DNA of 64,000 nt from Gnetum montanum (taxonomy: Eukaryota > Streptophyta > Gnetopsida > Gnetales > Gnetaceae): positions 110,825 through 174,824 of the forward strand of contig MNCI01006064.1 of the NCBI GenBank assembly GCA_015680685.1, written 5' to 3'. A program made the position numbers and the translations under genes. The notes beneath the pieces are model-generated. The model saw nothing but the letters and a program-made list of their open reading frames with translations, was not told where the DNA came from and ran no database searches. Numbering within the stretch: the first letter of the stretch is position 1; each line of letters starts with the position of its first letter. Of this stretch, positions 1-10,619 are shown one piece after another.

Positions 1-2
1 AT

Positions 3-581
3 CTTAGTGAAGTTCCAAAGTGGCCTTTTCATTGGCCAAAAGATTGGATATTAAGCAATGATGAGAAGAATCCTTTTGCTAAAGAAGGTGCTCCTATCAT
101 TCAAGCCTATGAAAAGGGTGAGAAATATCTTTGGTTTCATGATAGAGAGAAAGTTAATGTAGAAGAAAGCTTAGATCACTAGAACTATCGAGGAGATGAT
201 GATGATCAAGGTAATGCCTATGATGATGATATAGACTAGGAGATGCATCGAGCTTTCATGATTAGAAGCCATATGGAGAATATTCAAGTTGGATCTAAGC
301 AAGAGCTAATAGAAGATCAAAAGGTTGTGATTCCTTTCCATGAAGAAATTCTTAGTAGGAAGTCATTTGTTGTTGTCGATGGAAAGCTACAATTCCTAGA
401 ACTATCAAAGGATGCCATCTACAATTTTTTGAATATGTTTTCAGCCCACTGGACTACTTTAGTCAAGCAATCAAAAGTAATCTTGGATATTAAGGGTGTT
501 GGCATAAGGCTAGTATTTCTATCATTCCTCACTGAAGAAGAAATCACAAATGGAAGGAGCAGAAACATCACTATGTCCATT
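3..581 (+). pseudogene. Caulimovirid movement-protein region, N-terminal part (broken)
   Basis: One frame stays readable from base 3 to 581, with two stops near 180 and 237. The rest of the frame is 113 residues from the Met at 243. It is acidic around the two stops (runs of Asp) and then becomes a mixed alpha/beta-like sequence. It leads directly, through a frame change near 550-570, into the movement-protein core that follows. No motif of its own identifies it, so its role rests on position. It could be the N-terminal part of a viral polyprotein. Confidence 0.45.
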
Positions 582-945
582 TAGGACAAATCGATATTCT
601 AGTAAGTCCAAAATTTAATTATGATTTGAATGCTATGTTTGTGGTTACTTTTTTGGAAAGTAGAATTATTGCATATGGTATAAATCATTATCTTGATCTA
701 GTGTGGGAAATGTCAAAAATTGGTTAGTTTAAAGGAGTCTTAAGTGCATATGCTCTTTGTTTAGTGCAACCTAATTTCTAGTTACCCTTAGCAAATGAGT
801 GTATTGCATCTACATTGTTGCTATGTATAGAAATCCATGGAGTCAAGTTGTTGCTAGGGGCTGTGTATGCTGCTATAGGTGTAAGAGCTACTACCCAATT
901 GACCAACACAGTTTTCATGAACCATAAACATTTGCTAGCATTTTG
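560..945 (+). pseudogene. Caulimovirid movement-protein core (broken)
   Basis: After a frame change near 560 the translation reads HYVHLGQIDILVSPKF and then a stretch with VVTFLESRI. This resembles the start of the 30K-type movement-protein core of caulimovirids (a YVHIG-type motif, then an ID(T/S)R-type strand). Later residues read TLLLCIEIHGVKLL and AAIGVRATTQL, like the last strands of that domain. Such proteins move virus through plasmodesmata. Several stops (for example near 723 and 778) show that this copy is dead. The similarity is judged by eye and is moderate. Confidence 0.5.
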
Positions 946-1639
946 AAAGCAAACATTTGCTAGCATGTCAAAGATCCATTGATGCTGATGGATATGTCCA
1001 AGGTTTTCCAAGAATTTAGAAATATTTGAAGGATTAAGAGTTTCAAAAATTAATAAGTTCTAAGAATATATGGAGTAGATATCCCATACAGTAGTTTGGA
1101 AGGAATGTGGTAATAGATTTACATGCTTTGCCTGCAGTTTTTCCATCAATCAAATATGATAAGGGATACAGTTCTAGTGTCCATGCAAAACAAAAAAAAA
1201 GAGTCACCAAGCTTTGATTGCAAAGGAACAATCTTCATGTTCCAATCACGGGAAGTAAAAGGAAAGCAAATAATCAAAGAAGGAAAATGACCTCCAAAAG
1301 GATCATACCACACAACTATCTCTAAAGATGAAATTCCAAAAACCAAAGCTGATTGTAGCTATCTATTGGAGTACAACATCGACTCAAATAACAATAAAAA
1401 AGAAGAAGTAAGATAGTTGAATTATTTGTTAAATTGGTCCAATTATTGTAGCAACAATTTGAATAATTTAGAAGATAAAATAGATGAAGTGTTAAAACAG
1501 TAGCTGATTATGAAAATATAGTTAGAGAAAAAAGAAAAGTAGATAAAGAAAAAAGAAGTAGTTTTCTAAAGGAAGTTGTCACACAAGGAAATTAACTAAA
1601 GTTTGTTCCAATCAACAAATAAAAAATGAGGGAGTTAGA

Positions 1640-2330
1640 AGAAAAATCAAAACATACAAAAGGTGATAAACTCAAAGAAAAAAATACAAAGGCTAAAGAA
1701 AGAAAGAGCCTTAAAGTTGAAGGTTAAAGAAGAAGAAGAATCACTTAAATCAACCACAGATTCAGAAGAAGAAAAGATAGTCTTCGACAACAGAGGATAT
1801 CAAGGCCAAATTATGATGTCTTATCCCACTCCCAAAGAACAACCTCCATCATTTGCTACTCTAAAAGACATGACAAGTACTTTTGTTCCTATGCTAAATA
1901 TTGATCATTTACCACCTAGAGAAGTACAATAGATAATTAGAATATGGATTGATCAGTTAAGAGTAGTTAAAGATATTCTAAAAATTGATGAAAGAAATGT
2001 CATGTGTGGAGGATTAGCTGGAACATTAGGAATAATCAGAAATTGGTGAGAAAGTGCTACAATAGATAGTCAAAATCAAGTGTTGGATAGTGGTTTTCAG
2101 GGACCTTTTACAACTATGGTTACTAAATTTTCTATGAATATGTTGGCAAATTTAAGGGTGCAAGATAGGCTATTGCTTAGTCAAAGAAGATTATATAGGT
2201 TAGAAGATTTTGAAGAATATAGCAATGAGTATAAAAAGGAAGTATACAGATTAGCTTTGCATAGAGATCCATTAACAACCTATGTGTATCCAGTATCACT
2301 ATTAAGGAAGTAGGGATAGATAGTCATCCA
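1640..2330 (+). pseudogene. Caulimovirid capsid-like region (broken)
   Basis: A Lys/Glu-rich charged segment (1,663-1,790) is followed by readable pieces at 1,790-1,930 and 2,080-2,313. The second piece holds the sequence around YRLEDFEEYSNEYKKEV, with the helical, charged look of the region upstream of the viral zinc knuckle. Stops separate the pieces near 1,930 and 2,048. In this family the capsid domain binds and packages the genome. The call rests mainly on its place between the movement protein and the CCHC knuckle. Confidence 0.45.
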
Positions 2331-2379
2331 TGAGTCAATCCAAAATAATATAAATATATCTCTGCAATATTTTGTTGAG

Positions 2380-2987
2380 GTAATTCACATGGCTAGGTAG
2401 GAATTACAACAAGCATGCTTGCACATAGGACTCACAAAGATTATGAGTTCACAAGCTTCCTGTGCCAATCTTGATGGAATGGTGGCAAAGGCAAAGGCAA
2501 AGATAGCGTAAGGAAATCCAGGAGAAAATTTGTGAGTAGCAAACTGAAGTTTAGACACTTTAGAAGAAGATATCAACCAAAGAGGTTCAGGCTCAATAAG
2601 TTCATTAGAAGAAGAAAATCTCCAAAGAATACAAAGCAAGTTAGTTGCTATAACTATAGAGAGGAAGGACATTATGCATATGAATGTCCTAAGAAGCCAA
2701 ATAGAACTCCGCAAAAGGCAGAGGCTTTCCTTGCTAAATATGGTCAAGAATGGAAACCAATAGAGTTAGAAGAACAATTTGTAGAATGTCTCAAAAATAA
2801 AGAAAAAATATATAGTGTCAATTGGGAAATAGACTCATATATTGATAGTTCAAAATCTTATAATGAAGATGAAGAATTTTCTATGAAGATGGCTAAAGGA
2901 GGATGGATTTCAAAATCAGAAAGTGAAGAAATAGAGGAATATTGGGATTCTAAAGAACTAGTAGAATTAGAAAAATTTATGAAGTAA
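2380..2987 (+). pseudogene. Capsid C-terminus with degenerate CCHC zinc knuckle
   Basis: The open frame 2,532-2,987 gives 151 residues: a basic N-terminal part rich in Arg and Lys, then a zinc knuckle at 2,646-2,687, then an acidic tail rich in Glu. The knuckle reads CYNYREEGHYAYEC. The spacing is that of C-X2-C-X4-H-X4-C, but the second Cys is Tyr (TAT at 2,655-2,657), which would disable zinc binding. A basic arm plus knuckle plus acidic tail is typical of caulimovirid capsid proteins. Upstream, 2,380-2,531 reads in another frame. Confidence 0.65.
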
Positions 2988-3329
2988 TAGCAAGATGATA
3001 TATCTCAAAAGGAAGAAGATGAAGAGGAAGCATTCAACTCAACAAATAGTCTTACTAATCCATTTGTTTTGCAGGAATCAAGCGAGGCTAGACTTAGCAA
3101 TTCTAAAAGTGGAATTTGGGCTGATGATGAAGATGAAAAGACCTCAACCTTTTGTTTAGAAAATCTACCACTGTTTTCAAAAGATGATTTAGTTACTTCA
3201 AAGGTACCAACAAATTTTATCATAACTCCTTATGATAAAAAGATTAAAGCCAAGAATCATGCCATTGGAGAAAGAAGAAAAAGTAATGATCTACCAAAGG
3301 AAGTGCTTCATTAGATAAAGAAGACTATC

Positions 3330-3782
3330 TCTAAAATTTCATTTCTACTCATTCCAATCAAAGTAATAGTGGATGGAAAAGTAAAATTGTGAAATTTTAC
3401 AGCTTTCATAGACACAAGAGCAAATAAAAGTTTTCACACCAAAATGTCATGGAAAATTAGGTCAAGTCTACTAGGTTGTTCAAAATATACATTATGAATG
3501 GTATGAGGCATCTTAATAAATTTTCTCTAGACATCCCAATTAGAATCAATGATAAACTCATTGGAGAAACAAATTTTGTGCAAATCAGTGATGGAGGATT
3601 TGATATTGGACTTGGAGCTAATTTTATGGATCACTTATCTCCATACACCATAGGAAAAGAATTGGTAGTCATGATAGTGGAAGATCATAAGCTCACAGTT
3701 CCAAGGGTCCCTCCTAAGTTAGGAAAATCAAAATTTGAGAAATCAAGATTTTATACTAAGAATCCATCTTTAAATCTATTCT
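3330..3782 (+). pseudogene. Caulimovirid aspartic protease (broken)
   Basis: The translation reads TAFIDTRANKSF near 3,400, the place of the retropepsin active site. The normal DTG triad is DTR here (Gly to Arg, codon AGA at 3,417-3,419). Downstream, in the open frame 3,476-3,784, the sequence ILGANFMDHLSP-like (residues GLGANFMDHLSPYT) matches the second half of viral proteases that sit before the RT. The two halves are in different frames. In life this enzyme cuts the viral polyprotein; this copy cannot. Confidence 0.6.
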
Positions 3783-3784
3783 GA

Positions 3785-4795
3785 AAATCTTAAGGAGTTT
3801 GCAAAAGTGTATTTTAGACATGGGATAGGACTTTCAGCTTATCTGAAAAATTTTGAGATTTTTAAGAATGAAATAGAATTTTTGGGAGTAGTCATTAAGG
3901 GAGGAAAAATACATATGCAACCTCATGTATTGCAGAAGATTTCTCAATTTCTAGAAAAATTGGAATCTAAAGAATAGTGCCTAAGATTCTTAGGTTTCAT
4001 AAATTATGTTGCTAGAAACCTCTCTCATTTATCTAACAAAATAACTTATATTAGAAAATGTAAGAACTCCACTCCTTTCAAATGAAGTAAATAAGCCATG
4101 GAACAAGTAAGCAATTAAAGAAGGAATGCCAAAAGTTGCTACCCTTATAGCCTATTTTTAAGGGTTCATTCATCCTCAATACTGATGCTAGTTATGATTC
4201 TTGAGGAATGGTGTTGTTAAAGATAGGAGCCACAAAATATTAAGAAAAGGTTTGTGCATATGCTTCTAGATGTTTTGCTAAGAATGAGCTGAACTATTGG
4301 CCTACAAAAAAGGAGATCCTCGTCGCAACAAAGGGAGTAGAGAAATTTCATCCTTATCTAATTGAAGAACCCTTTATTCTAAGAATAGATTCATCTAATT
4401 TGGAAACCTTGATGAAGTGAAGAATCACGACATCACCAAAGTTGTAGAGGTTTGCGTGGTGGCAGTTTTTACTATCTCAATATTAATTTTTGATTGAAAG
4501 GATTTTGGGAGATGTCAATTGCCTTCCAGATGCTCTCACAAGAGAGTTAAAAAGCTATATGTTTCAAGCCTCATCATTTTCATCACCATTAGCCAAAATC
4601 ATTCCAGGAGATCAATGGATAGATTGGCCTTTGAACACTTTAGAAGCCAGAGTAGAATGCTGTCGAAGGATTACCCGTTATTTTCCACAATATGCCATAA
4701 ATAGTGTATCTAGGCTATATCCCAATTTAGATTTTTTTGTCAATGTGACCATAAGAATAGATTTTTTAATGAAAAATCTAAAGTGGAGCTAACTT
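3785..4795 (+). pseudogene. Caulimovirid RT C-terminal part and RNase H (broken)
   Basis: Directly after the protease the frame reads LKEFAKVYFRHGIGLS and then EIEFLGVVIKGGKIHMQPH, which is the part after the catalytic palm of a viral RT. The YxDD-bearing palm is absent, so an internal deletion of several hundred bases lies near 3,785. RNase H follows: LNTDASYDS (about 4,175), YASRCFAKNELNYWPT, then ILGDVNCLPDALTREL (4,502-4,549), which is the usual end of RNase H. Several stops break it. RT and RNase H copy the viral RNA into DNA. Confidence 0.7.
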
Positions 4796-5965
4796 GAGTT
4801 AAAGTTGCTACTACAACTACAAAAGGAAAAGGTGCTAAACAACATCTTGCCAACTCGTAGATAGCTATTCACCAATCAAATAGCCCATAACTATCTGACA
4901 ACTCTACTAGAATGGGATGATTGGGAGAATGCACTTTGCTAAACTTTCTAGTGCATTAACCTTTATCAAGATGTGACCTTATATCAGAATGAATGTATTG
5001 TGGAGAGACCACCACCATTCAAAGATTCTTAATTATGACTAGAGAATACCATGACACCAGCAATAATGCTAGAAGAGATAGCAAAGCTGATAATGACATG
5101 TCATGATTGCCAAGTGTTAAGATCTAAGATGTGTAGTGTGCACCAAGCCATTTTAAAGGCTCTTTAAAGAAGCATGCATGTAATAATTATAGTCTATTGA
5201 TGTGATGTAAATGATGTAACTCCATCTCTATCCTCGTCTCCCAATAGTATCTATTTCTTCCTTCTCTTTCTATTTTTGCAGGAGACCCCTACCATTGTAA
5301 AGCACAAGTGTTTGAGGTTGCAATAGAATTTCTTGAGCCTACCTTCAAGGTTTTATTTGAATAATACTTTGAGTAAGTTATTTTGAAGTGTTCTTAAGTG
5401 GATACGATGCTTATTTAGCCTAATATGCATTAGTCTAAACAAGTTCTAGCGAACGGCACACCAAGCAAGCTTCATTGTTAGCTGTGTAGCTTCCCAAGTG
5501 CTACACGGCACCTCTAGGGAGTGTTCATAGTAAGCTTAAGCACTCATCGTGTTATTTGTCCATTTGTTATGATGGCTTGTAAGATGCCCAAAGAATATCA
5601 TGAACAAATTGAGGCTTACCTCAAGGCTAAACATGATGTTGAACCCCATCTTCCAATCTTATCCTAGGGAGGTTCGAGATGATTTCCTCTATGGTGGAGT
5701 TCTTATATGTTTCATGTAGATTGTGCAAATGCACCAAAGCTAAATAAGAAGATGCTAGAAAAATAATTAATTTTGGTTAAGAATATTGCTTTATTTTGAT
5801 TATTTTATTCTATGTTTAGGTTATTTAATGAATATTTGTATTTTGACCATGAATATGAATTTCTTGTGAAACTCTAATGTAATGTTGTATTGAGGACTAA
5901 GGACGTTAATATGTTAAATTTGGATTTACAAGTAGTTCATAAGTTATTTAATTTTTCAAGATACT
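4796..5965. other. No gene recognised; probable viral 3' end and unknown DNA
   Basis: 4,796-5,560 continues the viral remnant without a recognisable protein. A pyrimidine-rich tract ends in a splice-acceptor-like TTTTTGCAG near 5,280. A short readable piece begins at the ATG at 5,571 (reading MACKMPKEYHEQIEAYL) and stops after about 30 codons; I do not recognise it. 5,700-5,965 is AT-rich with no feature. Confidence 0.4.
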
Positions 5966-5969
5966 TTAT

Positions 5970-6425
5970 ATGACTTATCATTACCATCATCATTCTAGCT
6001 TTGTCCCAACAAACAAGGGCTAGCAACATAAGTTCTTTTTCATCATTTGTCTATATAAAGAGCTAAATCTTTGTTTATTTGTAGTTTCTTCAAATTATCT
6101 TTGAACATTTTTTTTCCATGTCTTCTTTGATTTTTCTTTTGGTGGCTTTCATAAAATAGTGATGTAGCAACCTTTGTTTAGAGGCTCATTGTCTAATCTT
6201 CTTTGCACGTGTTCAAACCATCTAAGCTACCATTTTTGTAGCTTATCTAACATAGAAGCTACTCCTTTGATGTCTATATTACATAATTTATCTTTTCTAG
6301 TAATATTCAACATTCATTAAAAAATTTATATTTCTACCACACTAATTTTTTGTTTATACCTCTTTTGTACTACATAACATTCAATACCATATAAGATAAT
6401 AGGGCTAAAAGCATATGCTAGTCTT
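5970..6425 (-). mobile_element. LINE 3' fragment (RT C-terminal tail)
   Basis: The minus strand reads QKRYKQKISVVEI, MLNITRKDKL, then WLRWFEHVQRRLDNEP and further towards the element 3' end. These match the C-terminal tail of plant LINE reverse transcriptases (the common LRWFGHVQRR motif). It is colinear with the fragment at 35.8-36.4 kb and clearly from the same family. It ends at 5,970-5,995 in a short repeat that reads AATGATGATGGTAATGATAA on the minus strand, a LINE-type tail. It is 5'-truncated and full of stops. Confidence 0.7.
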
Positions 6426-6429
6426 TACA

Positions 6430-7165
6430 TTATGAAAATAAAATACTTATGGAGAGCTATGATAACATTATTATATGTTGATGATATAGTGATAACTTGG
6501 GAGAATTCTCAATTGATTAATAAAGTTAAAAATTTGTTGAAAACAAAATTTGAGATGTCAAACCTAGGCCTACTTAGTTATTTCTCAATTTTGAAATTCA
6601 TCAGTCATCAAGTGACATATAAGTAACTCAAAGAAAGTATGTTATGGACATGTTAAAGGAATACCATTTGATGAACTATAAGCCAAGATCAACTCTATTG
6701 TATTTAGGTAGTGCACCATGGATGAATGACTTTGTGTCCATTCTTGATCCCATCATATATTGAAATTTGATTTATTTGACCAATATAATACTACATATTT
6801 TATATTCAGTTAATTTATTGTCAAGATTTAATCAAAAATAAAAAAAATAGAACTATTCTTAGCCATGGGTATATTAAGAAATCTTAAAGGCATAATTGAT
6901 TATGAAGTAAACTTTGATTATTGCTCAAATATTGATCTTACAGGATACAGTAATGTAGAATATATTGGTGATGCTATCTTGCAGTGTTCTACTACTAGTT
7001 TTCTTATTAAGCACCATAGAAATACTATTTCATGGTTGTCAACTAAAAAAAAGGTAGTCTCCCTATGATTCATAGAGTCTGAATACAAAGTTATTATAAA
7101 CCTTGTTACTAAGTTATAGTGGCTACATCAATTATTTGAACAAGTTAAGGATAACACTCATGTTC
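6430..7165 (+). pseudogene. Ty1/copia RT and RNase H fragment
   Basis: The frame at 6,432-6,626 reads LLYVDDIVITWENS followed by LLKTKFEMSNLGLLSYF, the YVDD catalytic box and the following helix of copia RT. After a decayed stretch, 6,865-7,068 reads RNLKGIIDYEVNFD, DLTGYSNVEYIGDA and then NTISWLSTKKKVVSL, the copia RNase H. An out-of-frame ESEYKVI-like piece follows to about 7,165. The 5' part of the element is missing and the adjoining LINE fragment marks its left side. Not functional. Confidence 0.8.
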
Positions 7166-7169
7166 GTAA

Positions 7170-7720
7170 CCCATGATTTATGTTAATTTATCCTTCATTA
7201 ACATATGTTTTGACTTCCATTACATCTTTTGTTAGATTATTTATGCTTCTTGAGGATTTGATTTCATGATATTTTTGAATTTATATTTGGAATTTATTGA
7301 TTACTTGGTGTTTTTTCACTAAGAACACATTATTAGGATGGTGGCACTTTTTGTAAACTAGTAGTTAATATTTTTGGAGATTATTATCTTGTTCTAAACC
7401 TTACACAAGCTTTATTCTATTTAGTTTACTATGTGAACATGAATGTTCTAATATCTATTGGACTTTTTTCTAGCCTTTCTAATTATTGTGAAATTCATCA
7501 ATTAGATATACTATTGTGAACTATTGTTTCAATATTAACTTGGAAACCCTAAGTTTGTATATAAAGCTAGGACTACACAGTATTCTTTTACTTTCTCCTT
7601 TCAATAAATCTCTATTTTATCAATGAAACCCTAATTTTCCTTGATACTTCAATGGATTTAATCTTGGTTATTACAATTCTTTCAAACTTGTGAAAGTAGA
7701 GCAAGTAGTTCTAATCTTTG
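7170..7720 (+). mobile_element. Possible copia 3' LTR region
   Basis: The stretch just after the copia RNase H has a TATA-like TATATAAA at 7,558-7,565 and an AATAAA at 7,603-7,608, about 40 bases apart, as in the promoter and R region of compact plant LTRs. No second copy of it is in the window, and I could not fix the LTR ends, so this is an inference from position. Confidence 0.3.
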
Positions 7721-9725
7721 ACATCTCATCGGGAACTTGATGCATTATATTTCATCCTTATCATTTCATATTTATGCAGCTCTTATGTTATTATAATTCT
7801 TGTAACATTTAATATGTAACTCTAGTCTTGTTTCTATGCTACCACTTCCCTTATGTTTTTTTGACATATTTCTAGTGGCATTTTTTACCATAACTCATGG
7901 TATGCTTATCACAACTTGTGATGAAGGTGTCGACAAAGACCATGAGCCATGGTGAGATTGTGGTTCATAACCATAACTAGGCCACTAGTCATAGTTTTGT
8001 AGGAACATGAAACCCATGCTTAGGTACACATTTCTTACGTTGGGGTATTTACCATAACTCATGATGAGGTCATGATCAAGTGAAAATTATTAATGGTGAG
8101 TACCTTAGTTTATGGTAGCAATGTAGTTGTTACCATGACTCAACCCTAAGTTATGATTTACCTTCCATAATAGACCCTGAGTTGTGGTTTACATTCCATG
8201 ATAGGGAATAGTCATGGTCTACTCATGATCTTTTCATCTATTTTATATCATTTTGTGCTTTTTGAACCATCCTTAACTTAATGGTACCTTGATTCATGTA
8301 TTGTCTAACATTTTGATCTTCTACTTATGGATTTTTCAAGGTCAATTATTGGGCATTGTGAGGAGCCTAGGTTGGCCTCTAGCACTTGATCTACATCATC
8401 AAAGATTGAACCCCAAGTTTCCTAGTTAGTCCATTAATGGATAGGCATTATGGAAAGTAGGATTGACTATCATACTTAACTCACCTCACCTATGACTATA
8501 CATCAACTATGAAAATGGATAAGCATTTTGTATATGTGTATGTAGGTAGGTAGTAGGTTGGTGAGGGTGGGGCAAGTTTGGGGGGGAAGGAGATAAGGGG
8601 GGATGGAGGAGAAAGGGTTATAGCCCATGAAGACTAAGTTACCAACAGTGCCTACTCACATTACTTGTAATTATTCACATTTTGGGTTCTTTAACTTCAT
8701 GATTTAGAATGATAGGTATAGGTAGACCATAAGGGTTACTTTTGGGATTAACTTTATTGAAGATCAAGTGAGGCTCAATAAGCTAGTTTTTAAGAAGGAT
8801 CACTAATAGCATCCAAGATAGTAAAATCCTTGTGAATCAACTAGTCCTTGAGGTGGGTTAATTTCATGAGAAATTGTAGATAACCTATTTCCTTAACATT
8901 CTATTTGATATTTTGATTTTTTTCATGGATATATTTTCTAATCTCATAGATCTTAAGATGATATTTTGTGCATTGCATATGATCCCATCCTATAGCTTGT
9001 TCCAAGTGCACCAAGATGGTTTGCTCTACTAGAAGGTTTCTAACCCCTCCTGCATGTTTGTATGTAGATTCAAGTGGCAATAGCTTAGATCTTGATGGTT
9101 GTTATAGCATGATCAATAGACTTTCTACCTTCTATTTTTAATTATCATTTCTTTTGAGATTTATGTATTGATAAACATGATATACTAAGAATGATGTAGT
9201 GAAGAATTCCACTATCAACTCTTTTGATATTACAATTTCTATTATGACTTATGAGATTTATTAAATAAGCACTTTGATATGAATTTTTTGTTTTTTACCA
9301 TGCATTTTGATGTTTAAGTCTTATAATATTTATGGTCAATTCTTTATTAAGTTATAAAAATAATGATATCACATACTCTTATTAACATCTATATAATTTA
9401 ATCATGGAAATTCTTAAGTTAAATTTTGGGATGTGACATTAAAGAGAACATTCCACTGGCAATTTTAATTTTTATGACATTTAAAATGTAATCAAATTGA
9501 TCAAGAGTCATGTGCTCCATGAAAGAACAAAGCACATTAAGATTCTCCATTACATCTAACATGTCTTTGTTAAATGATTTATTTCTCTATTCTACATCAA
9601 GACTAATGATCATCTTGTTACTAGTTTTACCAAACTATTGAGTGTTAAGAATATCAATAAATTTGTAATTAGATTGAATTTTCAATATTTGTAATGAAAA
9701 TTCATGTTTCATTTGATAGAGGGTA
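7720..9725. other. No gene; degenerate AT-rich DNA with two low-complexity stretches
   Basis: No coding similarity was seen on either strand. 7,870-8,235 holds many copies, in both orientations, of a short motif close to ACCATRACTCATGGT. 8,540-8,635 is G-rich on the plus strand, with runs of five to seven G. Nothing else stands out. Confidence 0.5.
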
Positions 9726-10619
9726 TGATGAACAGTAGGTATCCCCTATGCTCAACCATATGAATTACAAGTGTGTACTAGTGAACTAGTTGAATTTCAT
9801 GGACTTAGTTCTTAAGTTTTCCTATAGTCTTAAACTGTGAAGTAAAGGGTTGTACAATCATTATCTTCCTAACTCATACTTGTGCTATCATTTCATATAT
9901 TTAAATATGAGTTAAGGCATATGATGTGTATTTTTATAAGTGTTTTATATATTTTTTATCTTAACAATTAGATGAGTAAATGACGATTTAATAATTAACT
10001 ATTTAACTACCTAGCTAATTTAGTGACTAACTATCCTAACATAAGTAGCCATTCCCATTTACTATACACATCCCAAACTCATATCAACACTACTAGATTA
10101 CCAAGTGGATATTACTAGGTGTACCAAATATCCACTATTGGGATACCAAATGCAACACATTATGCTTAAAATGCTTGTACTTATGTATTTATGATTAAGT
10201 ATATTAACTAATTAAAACCATAAAAGTAAATTACATTAAAAATAAAGTGAAAATGGAAAATATTAAACTAATCCAAGTGTTGCAATGAATATCAAAATTC
10301 TCAACTTTATTGTTGTTCATGTCAATACATTCAGGTACATGGTGTTTGAATAAAGCACCATAAAATCTCTTTAATTCACACTATAGGCACTCAAAGAGAA
10401 AATATTCTAACAATGGAAAAACTAAACTACAAGAGCTTCACTATGCTACCAACCTAAGATATCATAAACAAGGATGGTGGCCACATTTATATAAGCTTTG
10501 CCTACGTCTACTTCAACACATCTGCATTAACACATGTAACCATGTGTTAAGGGGGATACATTGACCAGGCTATGTCGACACATGCCTATTGACACAACCT
10601 ACCTTATCATGACTTATCA
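9726..10619 (-). repeat. 3' LTR of element 1
   Basis: Aligns along its length with 22,713-23,559, including stretches such as CATGATGTGTATTTTTATAA. On the minus strand a TATA box (TATATAAAT) lies at 10,485-10,493. It is about 45 bases longer than its partner, mostly between the TATA box and the element-side end, where short repeats differ between the copies. Confidence 0.88.

Larger units (their letters stand above)
1..5560 (+). mobile_element. Endogenous caulimovirid (pararetrovirus) remnant
   Basis: Broken coding pieces lie on one strand in the order expected for a Caulimoviridae genome: movement-protein-like, capsid-like, CCHC knuckle, aspartic protease, RT C-terminal part and RNase H. 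Stops and frame changes interrupt every piece, and the RT palm is missing. The left edge lies outside the window. Past about 4,800 no coding similarity is recognised, although 4,800-5,560 probably still belongs to the element as a viral 3' or intergenic part. No LTR flanks it. The order and the RNase H and protease motifs are seen in the sequence; assignment to the family is from memory of the domains, and the genus is not determined. Confidence 0.75.
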
